The notes under the pieces were generated by a model that was not told the origin of the DNA, searched no databases, and saw only the letters and a list, made by a program, of their open reading frames with translations. Source: Balanoglossus misakiensis (taxonomy: Eukaryota; Hemichordata). Taken from it: 64,000 nucleotides of DNA. Shown here in pieces: positions 33,301 through 45,634 of the stretch (its first letter is position 1; each line of letters opens with the position of its first letter). Both the position numbers and the translations under genes were made by a program. Location of the stretch: positions 4,650,001-4,714,000 of the forward strand of contig CM082585.2 of the NCBI GenBank assembly GCA_040954595.2, read 5' to 3'.

Positions 33301-36300
33301 AGTCGAACAATAGAATGCGTTCACGCCTTGCTTGAGTGACAGCTCCACGCCGTTGATTGCTTGTTAAATTGGTCAAAACAAAACTCAAAGACAAAAGACA
33401 GTGATTCATCATATCTTTAATGTAGCAAAAACAAAGAAACTTGAAAAGATGCCGTCTTCAAACAGTCGTTCCGTCCGGTTTTCGCTCGAAATCCCGTCCG
33501 GTTTCCACAGTAGACAGTGGCCGGTCTGCAGAGGTTTTTTAACACAGGGCGTCTATGGGAGTGGGCAGGGACTGAAAAAATCGTTCGGTATGGACAGTGG
33601 TCCGGTTTTACCAGGGTCCGGTTTTGACAGGTTTTACTGTATATGGGCATATGTAAATTAGAGGTGACCATATACCTTTAATATGAGACTAGTCAAAGGT
33701 CATAACACCATTATTTGGCAGGAGATTGCACAAGTGGGGTCTCTATGGTGGCAGGTTGTACTGATTTCTGATCACAAACGGTTACCTTCTGTGCACAAAT
33801 GTTGAATGTAGTGTTGTGAAGATTGTACGATAGCCTGTTTGTTGGTTTCAGTCCTACCTATCACAGTAGTAATAGCTGTAGACCGTGGTCATACTGTGTC
33901 CATTTTACATGTACCGGTAATGCAGTGTTTCGTTCAGGATGGTATCAGCAGGAGGGATATGTGATTATGTCCCCCTTTGCCAGATATTTGAGGGGGATTC
34001 CACTCTTGCAAAGGGGACTGTAATATCTTCAACATGTGAGTGCCATCATTTTAGGTGGCACTGCCACCCCCCCCCCCCCTGACAAATTGCTAAGGGGTGC
34101 CAAAATGTCAATTGGGGGTGAATCCACTGGTAATGCCCATGAAGCCATTGTTATTGGTTTGAAGCCTGATACCGGAGACAGTCTGCTGTATTACAGTGAA
34201 CAGATTTTCACATACAGGTGGCTTGGTTATTGCCCTTTAGAAAACACTGGTAAACTTAAAATATGGAGTCCCTATTTGATGCCACCACTCTGGTTTCAAT
34301 TACAGGTGGAGACAGTTCCTAACCACGAACGAATGCTGGAAATCGCCCGGAACTTCCGGAAAGAGACGGAGAGAGAATCGTCCATAGCACAGCAGAAACT
34401 GGAACAGAAAAATCAGGTAGATAGTAGTACTAGTCAACCCTGCAGACTCTTTTGGTATGATTCTTTTTGTAAATAATTCCAGGAAATGACAAAAACCAAC
34501 AGCCGGTCATATGAATTGCAGGATTATATTCACAGTATACCAGCCATGGGTTGATTACAAATCAAATGTGGACAGCATATTAAGTGGTGTTTGTAGTGTA
34601 AATATTAATTAATAATGGATGTATAATATTTTTTATCCAGTGCAAAAAATTAAATATCATGACATTGGGAACTTGCATCTTTGAAACAGGCCTTCCAAAT
34701 GATGTTGTTGCATAAAAGTGTATGTAGCCCAAACTGAAAGTGAATTTTCACATTTTAAAACAACGATTTGGAATGTTCTGAGCTGAGTGACTTTTCTTTG
34801 ACAGCTTCTTCATGCAGAACAGAGATACCAAAGAACACTACATTCTTTGAAAGATCTGAAACAGACAACAGCAGGAGCATCAGCTGATGGTAAGTCAACT
34901 CTCAACTTTCTCCTCAGTCCTGGTCAACATGTGATATCCAAACTACCTGAGAAATTGTTCATGAATCTGTTTGTTTTGCCAATATCATCAATTTTTCTGA
35001 AAAATGATAGTCTTCCAATATGGAATTCACACAGGGACCATTGAAATGTCTCTGAAATGTCTCAGCTCAAATACTGGCATAACTTATTTATATGTGTGGA
35101 CAGTTTAAATGGTCCTGGAACGTTTAAAAAAAAAAAAAAATCTATAATATGAGAACAAGGTTTTAGACTTTGATTTTTGAGGTGTGTACTACCTTACTTA
35201 TTCAAACACTGCCTTACATACAATGTAGGTCTGATAAAGAAGCTGGAGGAAGAAAACAAAGTGAATGCATATCTGTGCCAAGAGAAACTCCCCAAAGAGA
35301 TTGAAGCCAAACGCAAGACGGTGCAAGATTTGCAGAGAGTGATATCAGAACCTGCCATGGGACAGTCAGATTTAGATGAACTGGACAAGAAGGTATAAAA
35401 TTGAACTTGTGTGTGTGTGCATTTGGTAAGAGTTTGGTGTGTGGTTGCACTGTGCCGTCTTAAACAAACATACTTTTTAAATTAAAAGCTTTGAGTTAAC
35501 TTTAGGATTTCTAAAAAATATTCTCTGAGTCAACAGACTCTGACTGGTCAAGGTGTCACACACATTTCATGAGGAATGTAGTCGTAATGGCCAGTCAATA
35601 TGTACATGCGCTATCTGGGCCTATCTTCATGGTTTAAAAATTAAATGTCACTTCCAATGGGGTATAGAGATGAAAGGTGTTAATTGAACAAATTGGTGAA
35701 AATTCAAAGGTATTTCAAGTTGATGGGTTGCTGATATGATGTGTTGGTTACAGGCAAATTTTTCTTAAATTTCTTGAAACAGATGTGTTACATCACATCC
35801 CAGAAACTAATGCCGACTGTTTGTCTAACAGATCCGTGCCGTCAACGCCGAAATCAATCAGCTGATTGAAAAGAGGATGATGAGAAATGATCCCATTGAT
35901 GACAAACTGTCCCTCTTCAGACAACAAGCGTCAATCATCGCCAGAAAGAAAGAAGCAGCGGCCGAGGTGTTGTCAGAGACGAAGGAAGAACTACAAGCCT
36001 GTCAGCGCGAAGTGCGAGAGAAGAGAGACCAGGCAAAGAGTGTTCAAGGGGAGGAAGTTCTCAAGGGTGATGATGTAGGTTATACAACTTCTTCATTCAT
36101 TGGCGTGTGTGTGTGTTACAGTGTGTATGTATGTACATATGTAATTGCCCACCCCAACCAAGTGTACGAAATAAAGCCTGTCCGACAGTCCAAGACTGGT
36201 TGTTTTTCTGTCGGACTGGTAAAAATAAAATGTTACCAGTCCGACAGACAGGTTGAATTTAGCGTGGGAGTTGACCAGTGGTATCATGGTATCTTTTAGA

Positions 36301-39300
36301 CTTTCCTCAGTTCATGTATTGCAAATAAAAGAAACAATGATGTAAAAGCTTGAAAATTATCCAATCAAAGTAATGTAAAGAGAAAGATGATTCCATCCCA
36401 TCTTCAATTGTTCACAGATAAGGTAATAGCTTCTCAGTTGTATTTGATTACATTTGATTGTAAGGCATAATATCAGGATTGGTAAGTTTTTGGCAGGACT
36501 GGCAACTTTTTGAAGTTGCCAGTCCTGGTGACTGGTTGATATTTTCTACGAATTTCGAACACTGCCCAACCTACATTCCACCACCTGTGTACCTGCATAT
36601 AACCACGTCTTCCGCTTCACATTTTCGCCAGTTTAGTCTCCTGATGAGTGAGTCTAGTGACTCACGAAACAGCATTGTAGAGATCATGCCGCCTTTCGAT
36701 TCTCCTACTACCCTACTTTATACCGTATGTATATATGTACGTGTATGTGCATGCATGTGTGTATGTATGTCTGTCTGTAAATTTGTCTGTCAAATGCTGA
36801 GAGAACCACAACACTTGTTCTGGTTTAATTTTGATAGTGCTCGAGACACCTAGTTGCAGCCTAAATGTTAACTGCGCATTTCATGGGGTATATCTCACAT
36901 AATTTTGCTGGAATTCAACAAACAGTATTTTTGAAAGTACAGAAACTGTATAATAAGCAAGTCTTTTTGTTTCTAAGGCAACAGGGACATACTGAACAAC
37001 ATACTAATCATATGTGGTTGTCAATTTCAGTTCAAACGTTACGTCAACAAACTGAGAGGAAAGAGCACAGTGTACAAGAAGAAAAGACAGGAACTCGCAG
37101 AATTGAGGGCAGAGTACGGTGTGTTGTCACGAACAGAGGAAATATTGAAACAGAGAGATGGACAAGTTTCATTTGCATTGGTAAGCCCTGGTTTTCCATG
37201 ACTGTTCACTGTTTGAGCTTTACATATTGTTATTGTATGTTTCTCCAGAGTTTTAGTGTGAGCATCTTAATATGAAGATGGCATTCATGAAAATTTCCTG
37301 TTTTAGAGACAGCTTCTTGGCTTGGATCGAAGTACATGTAAATTGTATGTAAAGCAAGCTCAAGTGTAATTGCTCCCAATGAACCTGACATCACTGGCAC
37401 ATTTTCTACTGAAATGAAACCCAATCTTACACTACATAAATGTTATAAATGTATTAATATTGTCAGTAGTGGAGAACATGCCTTATTTTTAGCTGGTTAG
37501 ACAAACAGAGACATATGTCATTTGATGGATGGCATAATTATGCCATCAGGAGATCGATAAAGTTCATGCCCACCCTGATGTAATTCTGAGCACGTGCTGG
37601 CCTGAAAGGGGATGTTCAAACTTCAATTGATTGGTACCATGATAAGTTATCCAAAATTGCAAGCAGGCTATATTTGACATGAAACTGACACTAATGCTCT
37701 TGTACGCCCAACAGTCACAACTAGAGGCAAAGAAAGGCGTGTCTGGATATCAAGACACACAAGAAGAATTGGAAAAGGTCTCTACTGTGAAGAGTGAATT
37801 GGACGAAATGAAAGGCAAGACATTAGAGGACATGTCAGAAATGGTAAGTTTGGTGACCTTTGACCTGTGAGTCATCTATTGTCTCATGTTATGCAAATTT
37901 TATTGTGATTTTTTTTGGCACCAAAAAATATTATATTTTCACATAATGTGAAATTTACAGAACTTATGAACATACTAGTACACACAGTAATGTAATGATT
38001 GGTGTATGAGCATTTTGATTAAAAGTTTGGTGTATCACTATCAGTGACAGGGGGAATACTTGTTCTGTTTCAGGTGAGGAAGTTAACAATGACCATTGCT
38101 AACAAGAAGTCAGACTTGGCACCAGTCATCAAAGAGTTGCGTCCGTTACGACAACGCTGTCAAGAAATACAACAAGTGTACGATGAGAAGAAGGCTCAGT
38201 ATGATACCATGTCAGCAGGTCTAGAAAGCAATAGATCGAAAATAGAACAGGTTTGTCTATAATGTTTATGTGAAGGTAGTTACCTGTATTGTGTAAGTCT
38301 TTACACCTGTACATTTTTTTATGAAAGTTTGTGTTCCACGGCATTGCCATTTCAAGGTGACGGGCAAACAATGTTTTGGCATCCAGTAAGTTTTTCTGGG
38401 TATGTTTATACTTAAGAACCGCCAGACATGTAACATGTAACATGTATCAGGTATGGGTCATCATCAGCCTCATGGCATTTTGTTTGTGCAGTCTTTGTCT
38501 GTACCACGTTGCTGAAGTTGCCTGTCAGCTGGAAATTTGACTGCCAATGTAACTGTGCCTGAATGCATCTGACGTTTGATATCAAAGAAATGGTAGAAGT
38601 GTTAGAGAGACAATGAGGAATTTGTTTTCCAAATATTGCAAATTTGCATATCTAGTCAACTTTTGTTTTAGTAAAATATTGTATATGTGATATTCTAACT
38701 GTGGTAGAGCTGTCATGTAAAACTTGTTTGTTTTGACAGGAATTATGTGTTTGTTTGTTTTGACAGGAGATATATATAAATTTTTGTTTGTTTTTTTGTT
38801 TTGACAGGAAGTGCGTGCATACAGAGAAGAGTGTGCCCAGGAGGAGAGTCGTTTCCATTATCTGAATTGTATGACAAAAATTATTGAACTTCAACAACAG
38901 AGAGTGTCTGATGAAATGAAGGCCTATGTGTCTTCAGAGCAGCAGGAGAAGAAGAAAGCCTTCCGTGAACAGTATACCAGAAAGATTCAAGAGCAAGAAA
39001 ATTTAGGAAAGGTCAGTTGAAACATTATGGTGTTCACACAGGGACCTTTGAAATATGTCTGAAACGTCTCAGCTCAAATACTGACACAAATTTTTAAGTG
39101 TGAATGGTTTAAGTGGTCCTGGAACGTTTCAGATTGGAAACGGATTTGCCGGCCAGACCTGAGCCAGTGTAAGGATTAACATCTTTCTGCAACACATTGT
39201 CTATGGGGCCAAGCGCCATAGACATAACAAGCTGTTGGTTGGCCTACTTTGCCTAGACAACCCAATAGCAAGACGGAAGCAAACTACAGACACATCTGTG

Positions 39301-39561
39301 TGATGTGATAATGTTTGTACAAACTGAGTGACTTGAATGATTGTACTTCTTGCTCACTAAAACATTCTATTTCAGGGTCTGCGTGAAAAGCAGAAAGCGG
39401 TGCGAGAGAGCCACGGGCCCAGCATGCGACAGATGAAAATGTGGAAAGACTTCGAAATGCTGCTGGAATGTAAGAAGCAGTGTTTTCAGAAAGACCAGAA
39501 TCAACCGGAGAGTGGAACAATTATACGAGACGATGGCGGTGAAGACAGACTGGTTCTGTAA
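30306..39561 (+). CDS. IFT81: IFT81, intraflagellar transport protein 81 (674 aa, 13 exons)
   Basis: IFT81 is a core IFT-B subunit; with IFT74 it carries tubulin into growing cilia. Exons: 30306-30449, 31007-31101, 31574-31754, 32396-32551, 34306-34416, 34805-34889, 35229-35392, 35832-36074, 37031-37180, 37715-37843, 38074-38250, 38808-39011, 39376-39561. They total 2025 nt; human IFT81 is 676 aa. The N-terminal calponin-homology-like tubulin-binding domain covers residues 1 to about 125 ([47 protein letters not shown]). The rest is coiled coil with family-typical blocks: [76 protein letters not shown]. It ends in GGEDRLVL. The start ATG is followed directly by the conserved leader. All introns are GT-AG. 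Intron 4 hosts nested transposons. Confidence 0.97.
32593..33677. mobile_element. TTAA-flanked MITE (family 3) split by a younger element
   Basis: The left end TTAA-AGGTACACAGTCACCTATG (from 32589) is mirrored by CATATG..GAGGTGACCATATACCT-TTAA (to 33681). The ends face each other as imperfect inverted repeats and enclose a separate element at 32741-33639. Other family 3 pieces lie near 26412-26480, 60228-60290 (reverse), 60724-60790 and 62496-62525. Confidence 0.75.
32741..33639. mobile_element. Non-autonomous Tc1/mariner-pogo-like element, 899 bp
   Basis: The termini CAGTAAAACCTGTCAAAACC and their complement, GGTTTTGACAGGTTTTACTG, are flanked by TA on both sides (32739-32740, 33640-33641). 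TA duplication with CAGT ends fits pogo/Tigger-type elements. Subterminal copies of a TGGTCCGGTTT motif repeat at both ends. The interior is GC-richer (about 33000-33280) and shows no transposase. It sits inside the family 3 element in IFT81 intron 4. Confidence 0.82.
35025..35130 (+). repeat. Dispersed repeat family 4, three copies
   Basis: The sequence resembles 39030-39180 and 62905-63055. Shared blocks are CACACAGGGACC, GAAACGTCTCAGCTCAAATAC and GTGGTCCTGGAACGTTTCAG, with GCCAGACCTGAGC in the two longer copies. All are in introns and non-coding. Its class is not assigned. Confidence 0.75.
36208..36527. repeat. Pair of short perfect hairpins in IFT81 intron 8
   Basis: At 36208-36247 the arms CTGTCGGACTGGTAA and TTACCAGTCCGACAG flank a 10-nt loop, with two further arms of the same motif just upstream (36178-36200). 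At 36494-36527 the arms CAGGACTGGCAACTT and AAGTTGCCAGTCCTG flank a 4-nt loop. The shared GGACTGG core suggests related origins. Confidence 0.8.
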
Positions 39562-41373
39562 ATGCTTTGCGTGGCGCGGGAGATCTGTAGAGGGCAGTCG
39601 TTGTACTGTACGCCATTCTTGGGAAGTTTTGAAATGTTTGTCTAAAATGGAACTAAAGCTCTTGAGAAAGAGACCCACTACTTTGATTATCTTACAACGA
39701 AGACAGTCATGAAATTAGAAATACAATGTATAGTCATCCAAACATCTATCGCTATACAATGATTTTTTGTTTGTTTTTTATAATGTATTGATGTATTTTC
39801 TTCAAATTCAACAATTGCTATCAGACCTGTACCATATTGATGTAAAACTGACTCCTGTACATACATTTCAATGGAAGAGACTTTCATATCTACCGTTAAA
39901 TTTAAACCTTTCACCAATTCGATAAAGTTGGCCCTCTGCACAGGAAACCGGGGTGAAAAGAGTAAGCCTGCCAAGTCACAAAACACCATTATTTTCCAAG
40001 TGAATTAGTAATCTAATGCGCATTAGAATTTTATTCTATTTCATCAAGTTTTTTGCCATGCCATCAAATACCAAACTTTTTCAGTTCACCACTAAGTTGA
40101 GTTCAGAATGGATGTGAATAAACAAACCAATTTAGTGTAATTCAAGAAGTTTTCATTAACGTCATACTACTATGTGTGTCATAATTTTCAAAAAAGTGTT
40201 GGTACTGCACACAACAAAATGTATAGTTTTATACATAAATTGAATGACTGGCATTTTGACCAATGCTGTAAGATTGTAAGATTAAAAAAGTCACATCCAC
40301 TCATGGTTTAAAGTTCATATTCTAAGCTATATGGACATGCCACTGAATAGTGAGCACTCATGCCGTCCACAGTTTGAAATGTTTTCTCTCTTGTATAGTG
40401 TAAAAAACAGTTATAAAAAAAGCATATCTTGTGAACATGAATTCTGTGTACATTTGTTTCTGTTTATATAAATATCTAAATAAATAAAAAACTATCATTC
40501 CGTTTTGTCTCCAAGTGATCCTATTGGTACTAGTATTTACATGTATATCGGTACATATACTAAATGTCAGCTAAAAGGGGGAGTATTTAGAAGCATCTGT
40601 GTGCGTGTGAATAATTGAAGTTCAAAGGGACGTACTAACCTTAGCTAGACAAGTTCATAAAAACGTGACTCGTCGCTGAGAAGTTATCCTTTTATTTGTA
40701 GTCCAATTCATTTCCGTATTTGTTTTAGTATCCGTATTGGAGTCACTGACACAAATTTACATGTTATTTTCCTGTTGGATCTGTGGGGATATGCAGTTGG
40801 TTTGAGGGCCTGCACACAAATAAACATGCACAAGAAAAATTGTGTGGGAGTTTACAGAGACCATCAAAAAGGGACAGGTCACATGAGGTAGATTCATTTC
40901 GTCTTTTTCTCACTTAACCAATAAAAAAAAAGATTAAGCTTACACAAAGTATTTGAAATATGAGTTCTAGATATTTTTAATAGTATGCCCCATAAACCTT
41001 TGCCTAGTACCTAAACTACCGGTACATGTATCTCCAGAACCGAACAGGATTTTTTTTAGGTACGCATGTGTATTATGATCATTATATATAGGCAAAAGTA
41101 AAACTGTTGTACTGTCTGCAGCCAAACAGTTAAAACTTTCAAACTTAATGAATAGACCAACATGTTGGTCTGTTGTATTTACAGTCGAAAATGTATCTAA
41201 ACTAACTGGCAATCAAGTCACTTCGTAAAGTCAGTGACCACTCCATGCAACCCCGCCCTTTTACTGCATTGTTGTCGCGTGAGGGCGCTTGTTATATCAT
41301 TCAGATTCAGATAGACGACGGAGGTTGTTTGAATTTTACACGTTGACGAGTGAAGCGTTGAAAACACTCAAAT
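39562..41373. other. IFT81 3' UTR and spacer before the SH3 gene
   Basis: PolyA candidates for IFT81 are AATAAA at 40117-40122 and an overlapping pair at 40479-40488. A worn copy of short MITE family 1 lies near 39905-39965. The last 90 bp before 41374 are a likely promoter and 5' UTR of the SH3 gene. I see no other gene. Confidence 0.55.
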
Positions 41374-43477
41374 ATGACGACAAACACCTCCAGTTTTTCG
41401 TTTGGACATGTGCTGGGGGCAGGTAGAGGTAGACTCCTCCAGAGAAATAACTTTTTTCAACCAGCAAGACGTCCGGGAACAGCAAATACGACGACATCAC
41501 CAGCTGAGGTCACTCAACCGTCTCCTACTCCAAGAAGACCTGTTGCCGTGTGTCCTGTCAGCAGTGATCAAAATGCCGCCTGTCAGTCAGTTGGTCAGCG
41601 TGGATCCCAGGACGTACGCCCCAAGACATCGGATTCTCAACAAGGTAACGAAGCTTTGTACTGTGAATTGAGAATCGCATACTTCCACTTTTAAAAGTTG
41701 TAAACTTACAGTAAACTCAGTCACTGTCAGTAAGAAAAAGGCTACTTTTACCTCGCCGCCGCGCGGGTAGCAACATACGCAGCCCGGTCTATGTGATATA
41801 TATTATTACAGCGCAGCGACATGCACCTTTCCTGCGTCTGTATTACCGGAGTTTGAGATGTTTGGACGGTACAGTCGGCGCCGAAATCGTTCAGAATCCT
41901 ACCCTGGTAAAAACATGTAGTCTATGCCATTTCCCTCTCATTGCGAGGTCTCGCGAGATTTGGTAAATTTGCGTAGCAACGGGTTGTGAGCCAACTCAAG
42001 CTTGGTATGAAAGTAGAATAGGTGTAGATGTAATGAAAATCGTAACTTCTGTGTCGTTTAATAACACGATGAGCCATTTGTTGTTTGTCCTGTGTCACAT
42101 GAGAATGTCCTCCCATGTACATTGCCTAGCCACACGAGATCTTGCAGGGTAAGGGTCTTGTGAAGTTCGGAAAATGGTCTAAAATGTGTGTATTAGAAAC
42201 TTGAGGCTGTGAGGCTGGATTGTGAAGAGGGGAAAATAAAAAAGCATCCTCGTGTTGTATAATTCTACCAAATGAAGACTATTTCTGCATTATAAAGGGC
42301 CATAATTACAAACACCCAACAAGGCATAATAATATGCTGTACATAGCATTAGGCAGTTTGGTGTTTTGTGAATCTTGCATACATGATTTTTGGATTTTAC
42401 ATTTATGAATTTATATGTTTATTTTATCTTCAGCTTGTTCTCGCCCTAAAATCAAACTGTTAGCCAAGTACAGCTACAAAGCTAACCCTGACAAGCCGGG
42501 TGGTTTCACAGAGCTGGACATGAAACAGGGACAGACTCTGACACTTGTCAACAAACACGAGACGAACGAACACTGGTGGAATGTACAAGATGAAAATGGT
42601 TGCCAAGGTTACGTACCAGCAAGTTATCTGAAGGTACTTTGTTTACATGGTTAAGGTGCACATTACAGTAAAAAATCGGGCTGGCGTCTATGAAGAAATT
42701 TGGGATTTTACTAAGCTTCAGATATATGGCAAAAGCTCACTGCAGAATTCATGTGTTGTGTTTCTTTTCATTTTTTCTCAGGTGCTGGAAGACAAACCCA
42801 GTACATTGCCATGGTTACAAAAGACTGGTGAAGAGGAGAAGGGTACACAGGGAACAAATGTATTTGGTTCACCAGGCAAATGTAAGAAAAACAGGCATAA
42901 TTAAATGGCCATCTTTTTTTTAAATATTTGACACACGATGAACATCTGCGTTTTAGCCACTTACAAACATTGTCGAATGTAATGAATATTGGACAGCTGT
43001 TTTGAATTGGTATAATTGAGAAACTGCAAAAGTATGAGGTTAGACTTATCACCCAATTTGCTGTCTTTCCCCGATCTTCGACGCAGACTATGGTCGCTGC
43101 CATCTTGTCTGTTGTAAGGACAGCACACTGCCGTATGGCATTGACTGTAAACAGTTTTTGTAACCAGAGTCTCTGGTTTGGCACATGCGCATAAGACTAT
43201 CGTCACCCTGTAAGGTTTTGCACACATGCAATAGGTTGCAATGTTGCTTGAAATGTTCCTCCTTGCTCAAGTCAAACCACTGTTCGTTATTACAGCTGCA
43301 TTTGTGCCCTACAAGTCTGCCTACACTAAGACAGGAGATCTGGCCAGATCTGCTGCAGGGGACAAGTACTACTGTGATGTGTGCGAGAAAAGCTTCAATG
43401 GACCCAAGCCCTACAGTTCTCACATGGCTAGCCGTGCCCATAGAGAGGAGGTGGAGCTGGCTGCAGAAAGATCCTAA
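41374..43477 (+). CDS. SH3 domain plus matrin-type zinc finger protein (250 aa, 4 exons)
   Basis: Exons: 41374-41644, 42434-42633, 42782-42881, 43296-43477 (753 nt, one frame, GT-AG). Residues 1-90 are a low-complexity Ser/Thr/Pro/Arg-rich leader. Residues about 96-157 form an SH3 domain: AKYSYKA in place of ALYDY, an acidic RT loop (GGFTELDMKQGQTLTL), EHWWNVQDENGCQGYVPASYLK, with the second W, the Pro and the final Tyr of the peptide-binding face kept. Residues 217-239 form one C2H2 finger with CX2CX12HX5H spacing (C217, C220, H233, H239), the matrin/U1/JAZ class that binds double-stranded RNA or RNA-protein complexes. The combination is uncommon and I cannot name the orthologue. It might link proline-rich partners to RNA, which is speculative. 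Confidence 0.85.
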
Positions 43478-45634
43478 TCTACCTACAAAGTTCTGATGAA
43501 AACTCTGTTTTAGTCGACGTCTGAGCGTAGAGTAGATTTTTTAGTGTTCATATAAAAAGCTGTTTTCAAATGGTTTGGAAAATGTTGACCTTATTTCCAT
43601 GCTCAGTAATATCATTTTCTTGTTTTGGTTTATTGACTTATCATATACACATTTCTAGTTTACCTACGCGTTATTAAGTGTATAACTTTTTTGCAAAGTG
43701 TAGTACAGCTCTGAGACATAACTAGTAAAAAGCTCTGTAGCTTTGGCCACATGTTTATAACTACATGTTTTAAGGCCATAGAAAAGACCTCCGCTTTTCT
43801 ACCAAAGATTGTAGGTGTACAATCCTTTGAAATGTGTATTTTCTCAGGTATACTTGTTGTGCTTATTTGGATGACAAAAGTCTTTGTTTTACAATGAAAA
43901 TGGTTGTACTGCACAGATGGAGTGTACTGACCATTAAGATTTTTGATCAACAAAGTATTATAAAACACTGTGCTTTTGCCATTCAAGGGGAAAATGAAAA
44001 GCTATGTGTGGTCTAGACCGCAATGAAAGCTTGTGATAAAAATGGATTACCCTTAACAAGACAAAACCTAATCCCTTCCCCCATGTCAACACACGTCTTA
44101 CACGTTTTACAATCACTCTATTTCTTGTCAAATGGACTGATCAAAAAATTGGTCAGTACATTCTTTCTGTGCAACACAAACTGTTTTCTGTGTTAGCATC
44201 CAGGTTGTTTCCGTTTTTGCATGTTATGAATTTTATTGAGGAAAGATGGTTTAGTTAGAAGCCACAATCATTGACTCGAATCAAGAGATGTTAATCAGAA
44301 GTTTCTCAGGAAGTTAAATTAGGTTATCAAAATCATGTGATATGATTATCAGAAAAAAACTTGTATTGAAAAATTTTGAGAATGACGTTGACTTAATTAA
44401 TAGACTTTGGCCAGTATTACTCATGTTCCATTTTTCGTAATTGAAAGGAAAGTCACTGTTTTGATATTAAGGTTTGTGTTTATGGGGAAGTTTGACTGAA
44501 ATATGTTGAATCAGCATTTATCTCGGGTCTACTCAGAGAATACAGTTCAGGCTATATAGAATAGCATGCAGGTAACAGTCATGAGTAGTTACACAGGTGC
44601 TACAACTTTAAAATAAGCTGGGCAATGTTCAATAATGCAAGTCGCGCTCATGTTCTGATATGAACTCACTTTGTCCCATGCCATGACCAGGTATTGACAG
44701 TTGTTCTATCACATGACTGATTCTAGCAAATCACGAAGCAGCATGAGCACGAGGTGTTATAAATTTAGTGTGAAAGGTTTCAATAGTGTAATTGTCAACA
44801 ACATATCCTATATATTGTCCAGGGAAGAATGAGACCTCTAATGGCCCAGATTCAGCATATTTCAGTCAACAGACCAACTTCGCTCGCTCCCAGTGTAGAA
44901 GAGAATTGCATAGATAGATTATTTCGGTTTACACTTTTTAGTCACATGCATGCTGTCAAAATATTATTGCTTTACTCGTTCAGTGCTTTTATGTTTTTGT
45001 ACCGGATTTATTTATTAAATAAAGACAAAAAATTACATTTAAACAGTTTATTTTCTCAAAGTGGTTTCTTACAGTGATTGAAAAAACCCTAACAATACAG
45101 TTTCTATGGCGGAAAAGGCTACAAATGGAATCCAAAATTTTCCCATGCACTGTCAGTACAATATTAATATGGTCAGCAAGTCGCGCACTTTTCCACTTTG
45201 ACAGCTATTTATTCTTTCTCTACTGCTTGGCTAAGCTTTATCTATGTACAAGTTTTTTTTCCCCAGCTTGCTGATTGCAAATTAGAAATCCATTCGATGC
45301 AAAATGCTAATTGCATCTGAAATAAATCAATTTGTTTATCGTTGTCCATTCAAATTAACAGAATTCGATTTGATTTGGAAAAAAATAGGCACTGTGGTTG
45401 CGATCTCTGCAATCAAATCCCTTCCGAGCAAACTGGAATCAAATCAACTAATAGAATTTCATTTTATTCTAGTCTGTGGTAAGTGTCCTATGGGATCTTG
45501 TATTGACGTCAATTCAGTTCTGGATGGTTGGGTTAATGGGCAACACACAGTATTTCGTCTTTTTTTTTGTAAAGTTTTTTTTTACATTTTTTTATTGGAT
45601 GAAGCGAGCTTCATTTTTAATTGCTACAGACTTC
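43478..45634. other. Convergent 3' region between the SH3 gene and CUL3
   Basis: The two genes end tail to tail 2.16 kb apart. The TTTATTTATTAAATAAAG block at 45007-45024 has AATAAA on + (45018-45023) and on - (45007-45012, 45011-45016), so it could end both transcripts. I see no further gene, only AT-rich unique sequence. Confidence 0.5.

Noticed and set aside
36494-36545. Helitron 3' end (hairpin followed by a CTRR-like CTGG)
   Set aside because: The hairpin is present, but CTGG is not at a normal terminus and no 5' TC end was found.
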